A DNA stretch of 64,000 bases, taken from assembly GCA_046349315.1 (NCBI GenBank), contig JAXMCQ010000018.1, forward strand, positions 62,001 through 126,000, given 5' to 3'. A program made the position numbers and the translations under genes. This stretch comes from JAEUMG01 sp046349315. Lineage in GTDB: Bacteria > Pseudomonadota > Alphaproteobacteria > Rhizobiales > Aestuariivirgaceae. Shown piece by piece: positions 8,735-15,904 of the stretch (positions are counted from its first letter, which is position 1; each line of letters begins with the position of its first letter). The notes beneath the pieces are model-generated. The model saw nothing but the letters and a program-made list of their open reading frames with translations, did no database searches and was not told where the DNA came from.

Positions 8735-9184
8735 ATGTCTGTTGCGTTCGCCGAAACCCGCGTTCCCGTGGCGGCCTGGCTGGCTGGCCTGATCGCCGCA
8801 CTCCCGCTTGCTGCAAGTGTCGCGGCGGTTTGGATGCCGGACCGCGGATTTGATACTCTCGCCCGCCAGGCGGGGCCGATCTATGCAGCACTTCTCATCA
8901 CTTTTCTTAGCGGCATCCGCTGGGGCGCTGTCCTGGGCTCGCTTTCCGCGCCCGAATTTCTGCTTGGACTGCTCCCACCCTATGCGGCGTGGATTGCCCT
9001 CATCCTCAGGCCCGAATTCGCGCTCTGTATCCTGCTGATCGTTCTGTTGCTTCAGGCTTTGGCCGACGTGCTGGCCGTCGAGGACGCGCGCCTGCCCTAT
9101 TGGTACGGCAAATGGCGGATGCTGCTCACCGCCGCCACCGGTATCGCCATCCTCGCCATGCTGGGGGAGCGGTTGTTTCATTAG
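8735..9184 (+). CDS. DUF3429 family membrane protein
   Basis: A 149-aa integral inner-membrane protein with four to five hydrophobic helices. The segment IYAALLITFLSGIRWG is the recognisable core of the DUF3429 family (Tyr, then FLSG, then a W-G pair). The conserved WYGKWRMLLT near the C-terminus also fits. No biochemical function is established for the family. It starts 45 nt after the PodJ-like gene on the same strand and may be cotranscribed. A 146-bp inverted-repeat element follows immediately downstream. Confidence 0.75.
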   Translation: MSVAFAETRVPVAAWLAGLIAALPLAASVAAVWMPDRGFDTLARQAGPIYAALLITFLSGIRWGAVLGSLSAPEFLLGLLPPYAAWIALILRPEFALCILLIVLLLQALADVLAVEDARLPYWYGKWRMLLTAATGIAILAMLGERLFH

Positions 9185-9193
9185 CCGAACGTC

Positions 9194-9339
9194 GTCCTCG
9201 CCCGCTTGCGGGAGAGGACAGGGGCCTATTGCGAAGCAATGGGAAAGGTGAGGGGAGCTATGCCAATCCTATCCCCTCATCTCCCCCATGCCACTGCGTG
9301 ACATGGGGCCCCTTCTTCTCCCGCAAGGGGGAGAAGACA
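9194..9339. repeat. Intergenic palindromic repeat, family A copy 1
   Basis: A 146-bp element bounded by two GC hairpins (CCCGCTTGCGGG-type at 9201-9212 and CCCGCAAGGGGGAG-type near 9320-9334). It lies between the DUF3429 gene and the pdeM stop codon. The reverse complement aligns over its whole length with 41962-42107, including the internal GGGGCCCC, CATGGGGGAGATGAGGGG and CCCCTCACCTTTCCCATTGC segments. Confidence 0.85.
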
Positions 9340-9340
9340 A

Positions 9341-10024
9341 TTAATAAACCCGCTTCGCCGGAAAGCGGTGCACGGCGCGGCTGCCGAGCATCCACACCGC
9401 ATACTCGCCCGATGGAAAGAGTGCGATGAAGGGATCAGCCGAAATCGACAAGCCGCCGGTGAAGCTGCCGAAGGCCGGCATGACGAGGCGCGTGTCGTCG
9501 CCGATGAAGCATTTGCAACGGATGGAGTGCCCACGCTGGGCCACCGCCGCGGCGGGATGCAAGTGACCGGCGATTTCATGGAGCCCCGTATCGAGTGGGC
9601 CAGGCGCATGCCGCAGCAACACAGGGCCAAGCAAAACATGCTCGGCGACGCGCGTGCAGATATTGGGAGGCGGCACGGGATCGTGATTGCCGATGATCCA
9701 GATCGCCTCGCGGTTCGACAGCATCGCGCTAAGCATCTCGACATCCTCGCGCGCGATACGCGTGCCGGCATCGCTGTCATGGAAACTGTCACCGAGGAAA
9801 ATCAAACGCCGCGGATTGCTGGCTTCGATTGCCAATGCAAGCTGCGCCAATGTCGCGCGCGTATCGTAAGGCGGCAGATGCACGCCGCGCCGCGCAATGC
9901 TCGACGCTTTCTCGAGATGCAGATCGGCCACAATCAAAGTATCAAATTCGGGAACATAGAGCGCGCCCGAGAGATCCGGAATGAAATCGAGCCCGCCGAG
10001 GGCGATGCGCTGCGTCCTAGACAA
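9341..10024 (-). CDS. pdeM: Ligase-associated DNA damage response endonuclease PdeM
   Basis: Calcineurin-like metallophosphoesterase of the ligase-associated DNA damage response set. All metal-binding motifs are visible: VADLHLEK (D-x-H), LGDSFHD, GNHDPVP and AGHLHPAA. The open frame continues far upstream inside the helicase gene, but the family's N-terminus (ALGGLDFIPDLSGALYVP) fits a TTG start at 10024, whose bases overlap the helicase stop (TTGTCTAG). The result is 227 aa, the family's usual size. The 8-bp overlap implies translational coupling. The partner exonuclease and ligase are at 28814-31389 on the other strand. Confidence 0.88.
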   Translation of the reverse strand: MSRTQRIALGGLDFIPDLSGALYVPEFDTLIVADLHLEKASSIARRGVHLPPYDTRATLAQLALAIEASNPRRLIFLGDSFHDSDAGTRIAREDVEMLSAMLSNREAIWIIGNHDPVPPPNICTRVAEHVLLGPVLLRHAPGPLDTGLHEIAGHLHPAAAVAQRGHSIRCKCFIGDDTRLVMPAFGSFTGGLSISADPFIALFPSGEYAVWMLGSRAVHRFPAKRVY

Positions 10025-12515
10025 GCCGCATGGCCTCGTCGATGAGCTGATCGGCGGCCTCGGCGAGTAGCGCATCATGGGCTTCGCCGTAAATGGATTC
10101 GCGGCCGATCTCAAGCATGACCGGTACCGAGAGAGGCGACACCTGGTCAAGGGCGCGATGCACGATCGCTCCGCGGATGCGCCGCAGCATGGCGGAGAGC
10201 CGATGCGCATCGATGAGGCCGTCCGCAGCGTCATCCCAGGCGGCGCGCAACAGGATGTGCTGCGGCTCATGTGTGCGCAACACGTCGTAGATCAGGTCTG
10301 AATTGACGGTGACCTGGCGTCCTGTCTTCTCCTTGCCGGGCCAGCGCCGCTCGATGAGGCCGGCAATGATCGCGGCATTGCGGAAGGTGCGCTTCATCAA
10401 GTTCGACTCGGCGAGCCACGCATCGAGATCATCGCCCATCATGTCTTCATCGAAGAGCCGGTCGAGATCGAGCCGGCCGGCAGAGATCATCAGCGAAAGA
10501 TCGCGCACCGTCCAGACGACGAGCGCATATTCACTCGCCACGAAGCCCAAAGGCTGCATGCCCCAGCGTTCGAGCCGGCGCGTGAGCAGCATGCCGAGCG
10601 TCTGATGCGCGAGCCGGCCTTCGAAAGGATAGGCGACGAGATAATGGTAATGACCGCGCGGAAAAGTCTCGACCAGCATTTGTTCGGCGGAAGGAACGAG
10701 CGACTTGTAGCGCTGCATCGAAAGCCAGTCGCGCACTTGTCCGGGAAGTGCTGGCCAGCTCTTCGGGTCGCCCAGCATTTCGCGTACCCGTTCGGCAAGA
10801 TAGGTCGAAAGCGGAAACTTGCCGCCCTGGTAGGAGGGGATCGCCGGTTCCGATGATTTGCTGCGCGTCGCCAATGCGCCGAATTCATCGAGTCCTTCGA
10901 AACGAAGGATCTCGCCGGCGAAAAGGAAGGTGTCGCCGGCCGCCATCTGGCTGAGGAACCATTCTTCGAGTTCGCCGAGCACGCGCCCGCCGGTGACGAG
11001 CCGCTTGCCCAATCGCTTTTTCACACTGGCCAGCCTGACTTTCAGCATTTCGTCTTCGACGATGGTGCCGATATTCAAGCGGTATTGTTGGGCGATGCTC
11101 GGATGCGCGAGGCGCAAGGAGCCGTCGGGCTGAGCTTTCAATTTCGCATAGCGCTCATAGGCACGAAGTGCATAACCGCCGGTCGCGACGAAATCGACGC
11201 AGCGATCGAAGTCTTCCCGCGTGAGATTGCGATAGGTCCAGGCGCGCGTGACTTCGGCGAAAAGCTCATCGGGCTTGAACGGGCCGGCGCAGGCGCGCCC
11301 GAGGATGTGCTGGGCGAGCACATCGAACTTCAGCACGAAGGGATATTGCGTATCCTGCGCGAGCGCGGTCGCAGCCTGGAGTGCGGCTTCGCATTCGAGG
11401 ACTTCAAAACGGTTGGACGGAACGAGCAGGGCTTGCGAGGGCTCGTCGAGCCGGTGATTGGAACGCCCGATCCGCTGCAGCAATCGGCTTGAGCCTTTCG
11501 GCGCGCCGACATGGATGACGAGATCGACATCGCCCCAGTCGATGCCGAGATCGAGCGTCGACGTACAAACGACGGCGCGCAATTTGCCAGCCGCCATCGC
11601 CGCCTCGACCTTGCGCCGCTGCCCGACATAGAGCGAGCCGTGATGGAGAGCAATCGGCAGATTGTCTTCATTGGCATTCCACAAGGACTGGAACACCATC
11701 TCCGCCTGGCTGCGCGTATTGACGAAGACGAGCGTCATCTTCGCCTTGCCGATCTCGGCATAGATTTCCGGGATCGCGTAAAGCGAGGAATGTCCGGCCC
11801 ACGGCACGCGCTCGACTGATTTGAGGATGCGGATATGCGGCGGTGCGCCGGCATTGCCGAGCACCAGCGGCGCTTTTTCGGACTTGCCGCCGTGCGGCGT
11901 AAGCCAGGCGCGCAAGGCATCGGGGTCGGCGACGGTGGCCGACAATCCGACCCGGCGGGAGGCGGGCGCATGCGCCTCGATGCGGGTGAGCGCCAGCGAC
12001 AGCAGCACGCCGCGCTTCGATGTCACGAGTGAATGGAGTTCATCGAGGATCACCGTCTTCAAGCTTTGCAGCATGTGCGCCGCATGCGGATCGGCGACGA
12101 GGAGGGAGAGTTGTTCGGGCGTGGTGATGAGGATGTCGGGCGGCTTTTCGCGCTGGCGCTGGCGCCGTGAATGCGGCGTGTCGCCGGTCCGCGTCTCGAT
12201 GGTGATCGGAAGATCCATCTCGGCAACCGGCGCTTCGAGATTGCGCGCGATGTCGACGGCGAGCGCTTTCAACGGCGAGATGTAGAGCGTGTGAATGCCG
12301 GCGCGCTGGTGCGGTGTGCTGAGTTCGATGAGGCTCGGCAGGAAGCCGGCGAGCGTCTTGCCGCCGCCGGTCGGCGAGATGAGAAGGACGTTTTCGCCCT
12401 GCGCCGCATGGTCGAGCAATGCCAATTGATGCGGCCGTGGCGCCCAGCCGCGCCTGGCGAACCAGTCCTGGAAGAGCGGCGGCAGCAGCGGAACGGGGGG
12501 CGTCATTGCCAGCAT
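10017..12515 (-). CDS. Ligase-associated DEXH-box helicase (Lhr-like)
   Basis: An 832-aa superfamily 2 helicase. Walker A is SPTGGGKT (about 47-54), Walker B is the DELH box (158-161), and motif III is GLSATVADP. The helicase C domain has VVCTSTLDLGIDWGDVD and QRIGRSNHR. A winged-helix/Lhr C-terminal region follows. Length and architecture match the ligase-associated DEXH helicase rather than full-length Lhr (about 1500 aa). It presumably unwinds DNA or RNA-DNA hybrids for repair with PdeM, exonuclease and ligase. M1 or M4 could be the start; no clear Shine-Dalgarno is seen. An SOS-type box lies 67-81 bp upstream. Confidence 0.9.
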   Translation of the reverse strand: MLAMTPPVPLLPPLFQDWFARRGWAPRPHQLALLDHAAQGENVLLISPTGGGKTLAGFLPSLIELSTPHQRAGIHTLYISPLKALAVDIARNLEAPVAEMDLPITIETRTGDTPHSRRQRQREKPPDILITTPEQLSLLVADPHAAHMLQSLKTVILDELHSLVTSKRGVLLSLALTRIEAHAPASRRVGLSATVADPDALRAWLTPHGGKSEKAPLVLGNAGAPPHIRILKSVERVPWAGHSSLYAIPEIYAEIGKAKMTLVFVNTRSQAEMVFQSLWNANEDNLPIALHHGSLYVGQRRKVEAAMAAGKLRAVVCTSTLDLGIDWGDVDLVIHVGAPKGSSRLLQRIGRSNHRLDEPSQALLVPSNRFEVLECEAALQAATALAQDTQYPFVLKFDVLAQHILGRACAGPFKPDELFAEVTRAWTYRNLTREDFDRCVDFVATGGYALRAYERYAKLKAQPDGSLRLAHPSIAQQYRLNIGTIVEDEMLKVRLASVKKRLGKRLVTGGRVLGELEEWFLSQMAAGDTFLFAGEILRFEGLDEFGALATRSKSSEPAIPSYQGGKFPLSTYLAERVREMLGDPKSWPALPGQVRDWLSMQRYKSLVPSAEQMLVETFPRGHYHYLVAYPFEGRLAHQTLGMLLTRRLERWGMQPLGFVASEYALVVWTVRDLSLMISAGRLDLDRLFDEDMMGDDLDAWLAESNLMKRTFRNAAIIAGLIERRWPGKEKTGRQVTVNSDLIYDVLRTHEPQHILLRAAWDDAADGLIDAHRLSAMLRRIRGAIVHRALDQVSPLSVPVMLEIGRESIYGEAHDALLAEAADQLIDEAMRLV

Positions 12516-12574
12516 TCTAACCGCCGCCTCAAAAAGCCGAATAAGAACGCGAACCTAGGAAGCACAAATAATCC

Positions 12575-12603
12575 TTGACAAGTTCCCTAAATGTTCCTAT
12601 GTA
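12575..12603 (+). promoter_or_regulatory. Sigma70-like promoter TTGACA-N17-TATGTA
   Basis: TTGACA at 12575-12580 matches the -35 consensus exactly. TATGTA at 12598-12603 matches four of six -10 positions, and the spacer is exactly 17 bp. It points to the right, away from lhr, into a region without a protein gene. A transcript would start near 12610. Confidence 0.6.
12582..12596. promoter_or_regulatory. LexA (SOS) box GTTC-N7-GTTC
   Basis: GTTCCCTAAATGTTC is an exact match to the alphaproteobacterial LexA direct repeat GTTC-N7-GTTC. It sits inside the spacer of the plus-strand promoter at 12575-12603 and 67-81 bp upstream of the lhr start on the minus strand. It could therefore repress transcription both ways. 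Confidence 0.65.
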
Positions 12604-12609
12604 GCATGG

Positions 12610-12718
12610 TTGAACGTGCCGTGCCTATCGCTGATTGACATCGTGAAGATGAGGCCAGGATCGGGGCCCGAAATCCGATCCGCGACCGGACATGCACAAG
12701 GGTGCATCGTCCGCTTTT
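12610..12718 (+). ncRNA. Putative SOS-controlled small RNA
   Basis: Proposed transcript of about 110 nt from the promoter at 12575-12603 to a hairpin at 12687-12712. The stem is CGGAC-ATGCAC against GTGCAT-C-GTCCG, with one bulged C, followed by CTTTTCC. The only in-frame small ORF near its 5' end is 10 codons (from ATG 12606). The ends are inferred; the terminator U-run has only four residues. Confidence 0.35.
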
Positions 12719-12826
12719 CCCGTGCGCGGGCTCTGTTTGCTGGAATGGACGCATTCCGGCGGACGAGGCTTTGCGCAATGCCTGGCCAGGCGGGAAGGCG
12801 GCCGAGCCCCTTGGGCGTGTCTGAAA

Positions 12827-12855
12827 CTTCCTCTCCCGCAGGCGGGAGAAGACAA
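12827..12855. repeat. Intergenic repeat, family A, partial copy
   Basis: A single hairpin unit (CTTCTCCCGCCTGCGGGAGAGG-like) identical in type to the ends of the 146-bp elements at 9194 and 41962. It lies 9 bp beyond the M23 peptidase stop and may protect or end that transcript. Confidence 0.7.
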
Positions 12856-12864
12856 GTCATCAGC

Positions 12865-13998
12865 CTACGGATAATCCTGCAGGCCGAGATAGAGCGGGTA
12901 GGCATTGGAGACGGGGCGCGGATCGCCGGTGATGTTAAGCGTGGTGAGATCGCTCGGCCGGGCGGTGCCGGCATAGGTGAAGGCGTCGATCACATAGGGC
13001 AGGCTGCGCCCGGCGAAGAAATTGGGCTTGTCGAGAAGGGCGAAGTGGAGATGCGGCGCGGTGCTGTTGCCGCTATTGCCGAGCCGGCCGACGACATCGC
13101 CCGCCTTGACGCGATCGCCGACCTTGACCGCCACGCTTCCAGTTTTGACATGCGCATAGACGGCGAAGACCTTAGGCGCGATCTCGATGATCACATGATT
13201 GCCGCCGTAATCTTCGGGAGCCTTGACCGATAGGACGGGCTTGAACGGCGCTTCCTCCGGCATTCCATCGCGCGTTGCCACGACGGTTCCCGCCGCGACC
13301 GCCAGGAGATCGGCGCCGAAGGCATAATGCTGCTCGTTCTTCCCCCCGTCGCCTTCGAACATCCGGCCATTCTCGACGCGCGTCCAGTCGATGGCGAAGG
13401 TTTCCGAAGTCGCGATACGCGAGCCGTCGATCGCGATGCGCGTGTCGCGATGCACATTGGGGCCGCAGCAGCCATTGACCGCGAACCAGCCCTTGCCCTT
13501 GAGCGGTGGCTTGATGATGAAGGGCGCGGCGCGATCGACGGAAACAACCGGACCCTCGACCGTCATGCTTGCGAGGAGTGTCGCCATTGGCGCATCGGGT
13601 GCGATTGTATAAGCGATGCGATGACTGAGGCTCGCAGGCGCTGCACCGGGTGTGAGCGCGAGGTCGATATCGACGGAGACCACGGCCGAGGCCGGGATGG
13701 TGGCGCCGGGCGATTGCGTGAGGAGCGTTTGGGTGGCCGCCGCCAGCGCTGGGCCGGCAATCGTCGCCAAGGTGTTGCCGGCGGGATCGACGACCACGAC
13801 GTTGGCGAGCGTCACCGGGCCGGCGAAGGCGTTGATGACGAGCAACTCATATTCGACATGGTCGCGCCCGTCATCGCCGCGCACCACCTGGGCGTCATGG
13901 ATGGGTGCAACGACAATCGCCGTTGAGTGTCCCGGCGCTTCGGCCCTGACCTCACTTGTCAACAGGGCAAGCGTGATCGCCAAAAGCACCCGCATCAT
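12865..13998 (-). CDS. Secreted M23-family metallopeptidase
   Basis: Exported peptidase-fold protein of 377 aa. The frame is open to 14091, but ATG codons at 13998/13995 follow a perfect AGGAGGTGG and begin a clear signal peptide (MRVLLAITLALLTSEVRA). The C-terminal M23 (LytM/DUF peptidase) domain has H283 in YAHVKTG, the lipoyl-like GDRVKAGDVVGRLGNSG and the H316-L-H318 pair. The usual H-xxx-D first metal pair is not in standard form; H224 and D230 are six apart, as in a divergent M23 branch. It is probably a cell wall hydrolase, or a regulator of one; activity is uncertain. Confidence 0.82.
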   Translation of the reverse strand: MMRVLLAITLALLTSEVRAEAPGHSTAIVVAPIHDAQVVRGDDGRDHVEYELLVINAFAGPVTLANVVVVDPAGNTLATIAGPALAAATQTLLTQSPGATIPASAVVSVDIDLALTPGAAPASLSHRIAYTIAPDAPMATLLASMTVEGPVVSVDRAAPFIIKPPLKGKGWFAVNGCCGPNVHRDTRIAIDGSRIATSETFAIDWTRVENGRMFEGDGGKNEQHYAFGADLLAVAAGTVVATRDGMPEEAPFKPVLSVKAPEDYGGNHVIIEIAPKVFAVYAHVKTGSVAVKVGDRVKAGDVVGRLGNSGNSTAPHLHFALLDKPNFFAGRSLPYVIDAFTYAGTARPSDLTTLNITGDPRPVSNAYPLYLGLQDYP

Positions 13999-14116
13999 TG
14001 CCACCTCCTGCTTCTTCCGCAGCCGATCCGCACTTCCTAGCCGACTGTGGCATTCCCGCAAATAGCCTGGAAACCCAACCAAAACGTGCATTTAGCATGC
14101 GTATGTGCGGGGAAGA

Positions 14117-14276
14117 GAATCACACCTGCCAGCATAAAAGGCGTTTGCGCGAACTGAGTCAAACCGTCGCATAGACCGCTGATTCGCGAGCGCGTTAACC
14201 TTGGTTAATTCGAACGGCGACAAGAGAACTGGGGAAAACACCCCGGACGAAGCAGCCAGATCGTTGATCGTGAGTC
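14117..14276. promoter_or_regulatory. Cluster of four GANTC (CcrM) sites before gcrA
   Basis: GAATC at 14117-14121, GAGTC at 14156-14160, GATTC at 14181-14185 and GAGTC at 14272-14276. At this base composition about 0.6 sites would be expected in 160 bp. GANTC is methylated by CcrM, and GcrA acts on such promoters in Caulobacter. Autoregulation is therefore plausible but not shown. Confidence 0.55.
14195..14208. promoter_or_regulatory. TTAA-N6-TTAA inverted repeat (CtrA-like) before gcrA
   Basis: TTAACCTTGGTTAA has six-base inverted arms TTAACC/GGTTAA around TT. The CtrA consensus is TTAA-N7-TTAA, so the spacing is one base short, although each arm is a good CtrA half-site. It lies about 222 bp upstream of the gcrA start. 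Confidence 0.35.
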
Positions 14277-14429
14277 ACTGCGTATAGTAGGGTGCGGCAG
14301 TCGCACTACGACATGTAGCGTTCCTGTACAGCGTAAAACGGGGCAACGCCTGGGTTTCTAAGCCCGGCGAACGGTAAGGGATTCCCAAAAGTGAACGAGA
14401 TGCTGATCGACAGCCCTGTGGGCGAGAAG

Positions 14430-14963
14430 ATGTCGTGGACGGATGAGCGCGTCGAGCTTCTCAAGAAATTGTGGACCGAGGGGCTGAGCGCCAGCCAGAT
14501 CGCCGGGCGACTGGGCTGCGGGGTGACCCGCAACGCTGTGATCGGCAAGGTTCACAGGCTCAATCTGTCTGGCCGGGCGCCGCAGCCGCGCACCGCCGTG
14601 GCGCGGCCGCGCAAGATCCGCGAGCCGAGCCATCCGGCGCGGAGCCTCGGCATTCCCTCGATGCCCAGTTCCGGCAATACCGCGCTCAAGCCGATGATGC
14701 GGCCCGAGCCGATGGCGCGGCAATTGACGATCCCCGAGCCCAAGCCTCTGCGCTTGGTCGACCTGCCGAAGGACGGTCGCGTGACCATCCTGCATCTCTC
14801 CGACAAGACCTGCAAATGGCCGATCGGCGACCCGGGCACCGAGGAATTCTGCTTCTGTGGCCACGGTCCGCGTGACGGCTCGCCCTATTGCGAGTATCAC
14901 GCGCGCATCGCCTATCAGCCCTTGCAGGACCGCCGCCATCGCAAATTCGCGAGCGGGAGATAG
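14430..14963 (+). CDS. gcrA: GcrA cell cycle regulator
   Basis: Transcription factor of 177 aa that works with sigma70 at CcrM-methylated promoters. The N-terminal DNA-binding domain (MSWTDERVELLKKLWTEGLS, then ASQIAGRLG, TRNAVIGKVHRL) is unmistakable. A Pro/Arg-rich linker leads to the conserved sigma-interacting C-terminal domain with CKWPIGDPG, CFCGHGP and YCEYHARIAYQP. The frame opens at 14391, but family members start at the MSW, at 14430. GANTC and CtrA-like sites crowd the upstream region. Confidence 0.95.
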   Translation: MSWTDERVELLKKLWTEGLSASQIAGRLGCGVTRNAVIGKVHRLNLSGRAPQPRTAVARPRKIREPSHPARSLGIPSMPSSGNTALKPMMRPEPMARQLTIPEPKPLRLVDLPKDGRVTILHLSDKTCKWPIGDPGTEEFCFCGHGPRDGSPYCEYHARIAYQPLQDRRHRKFASGR

Positions 14964-14977
14964 GAGAGCTCTTCCAA

Positions 14978-15076
14978 TTGTCATCCCCGGACTTGTTCCG
15001 GGGATCCATTAAGCCGATGCTCCGTATGCGGAGTGAAATGAGAAATGGATTGCCGGGACGAGCCCGGCAATGACAA
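14978..15076. repeat. Intergenic palindromic repeat, family C
   Basis: A 99-bp element with complementary ends (TTGTCAT and ATGACAA), two strong hairpins (CCCCGGA-CTTGT-TCCGGGG at 14985-15003 and TGCCGGG-ACGAG-CCCGGCA at 15051-15069) and a small central one. It lies between the convergent gcrA and Cys-rich genes. Its chance translations include MDPRNKSGDD and VIAGLVPAIH, the familiar false proteins of Hyphomicrobiales genomes. Confidence 0.85.
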
Positions 15077-15085
15077 GAGTTTTTG

Positions 15086-15703
15086 TTAATGCATCAAATC
15101 TGAAATCGCGCCCTTGCACGCGCCCGTGAGCTTGTTCGCATGCGCCCTGAGGCAATTGACGGCATTGCCACCGCCCAGTTGGATGCCGCTGCAATAGGCG
15201 CGGAATTCCGGCCCGCAGGCTTCGCGTACCAGGAAAATCTCCTGGCGAAGTGTGAGACGCACCGTCGGCTCGGCCGTCGCGGGCTGGCTGGTAGTCTTCT
15301 TCTGGGTTTGAGGCTGTGTCTGCTGGGTGGCGGCAGCATCGGAATCAGATGTCGCATCGTCTGAGGAGTCCGTGGTGGCCGAGCTGTTCGCTGTGCCGGA
15401 AGAATCCGTCGATGTCGCGGCATTGTTCGAAGACGATGTCGAAGATGATGATGGCGCCGGCATCACCGCCTTGACTGCGCTCTGGCAGGCCGAGGAGAGC
15501 TTGGCGACGTTCTTCTCAAGACATTGCAAGGCGGCGGCTCCGCCCGGCGAGACGCCTGAACAATAGCTGCGGAAATCATTGGGACAGGCGGAACGGATCG
15601 CCTGCTGCTGCGCAGCGGTGGGCGAAGCGGAAGCCCCACCGGCAAGGCTGATGAGCAGACCGGCGGACATGAACAGGACTGATACTGAAGTCTTGATGGT
15701 CAA
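15086..15703 (-). CDS. Secreted protein with two cysteine-rich (GLG1-type) repeats
   Basis: A 205-aa exported protein of unknown role. A TTG start at 15703 is preceded by GGGAGGA at good spacing and opens a signal peptide (SVLFMSAGLLISLAGGASA). Two matching Cys-rich repeats, each with four cysteines, flank a Ser/Thr/Asp/Gln-rich low-complexity linker of about 65 residues. Repeat 1 begins ACPNDFRSYCSGVSPGG and repeat 2 ACGPEFRAYCSGIQLGG; each ends in a LSSAC or LTGAC segment. This is the PF00839-like 'cysteine rich repeat'. An upstream TTG at 15730 is a less likely start. Probably periplasmic or surface exposed. Confidence 0.8.
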   Translation of the reverse strand: MTIKTSVSVLFMSAGLLISLAGGASASPTAAQQQAIRSACPNDFRSYCSGVSPGGAAALQCLEKNVAKLSSACQSAVKAVMPAPSSSSTSSSNNAATSTDSSGTANSSATTDSSDDATSDSDAAATQQTQPQTQKKTTSQPATAEPTVRLTLRQEIFLVREACGPEFRAYCSGIQLGGGNAVNCLRAHANKLTGACKGAISDLMH

Positions 15704-15783
15704 TGGATCCTCCCAAGCGCTTTGACGCAACGCGAAAACTGCGGAGCGATCAAGGCGCTCTCAAGACAAACACCCGCTCCACC

Positions 15784-15903
15784 CATCCTTCGAAGCATCG
15801 CTTGGCGATACACCTCAGGATGAGGGGAGTGTTATGGCCTCATGGCGAGGGGAGCGGCGCAGCCGCCCTCGAACCACGAGGCCCGCTACGCCACCATGAG
15901 GAT
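15784..15903. repeat. Intergenic repeat, family D copy 1
   Basis: A 120-bp element between two minus-strand genes. It includes CTTCGAAGCATCGC, GGCGATACACCTCAGGATGAGG and GGAGCGGCGCAGCCGCCCTC. Its reverse complement aligns with 28653-28752 over nearly its whole length. Confidence 0.8.
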
Positions 15904-15904
15904 A

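Larger units (their letters stand above)
12516..12864. other. 349-bp region between lhr and the M23 peptidase gene
   Basis: Contains no convincing protein gene. It holds, from left to right, the lhr 5' leader, a plus-strand sigma70-type promoter with an SOS box in its spacer (12575-12603), a hairpin followed by CTTTTCCC (12687-12720), and a short repeat of family A (12827-12855) next to the M23 stop codon. Confidence 0.8.
13999..14429. other. 431-bp upstream region of gcrA
   Basis: No protein gene is supported. It carries the divergent M23 ribosome binding site at its left end, four GANTC sites between 14117 and 14276, the TTAA inverted repeat at 14195-14208, and a hairpin around 14287-14309 (GTAGGGTGCG against CGCACTAC) in the likely gcrA leader. 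Confidence 0.75.

Noticed and set aside
7841..9181. 446-codon minus-strand open frame
   Set aside because: Antisense to the SEL1 part of the PodJ-like protein and the DUF3429 gene; no ribosome binding site or motif.
12610..13233. 207-codon plus-strand frame downstream of the SOS-controlled promoter
   Set aside because: Mostly antisense to the M23 peptidase, with no ribosome binding site and no recognisable domain. The promoter is better explained by a short RNA.
14686..15194. Small minus-strand frames starting MDPRNKSGDD and containing VIAGLVPAIH
   Set aside because: They are translations of the palindromic repeat C and of gcrA antisense; these peptides are well-known annotation artefacts in Hyphomicrobiales.
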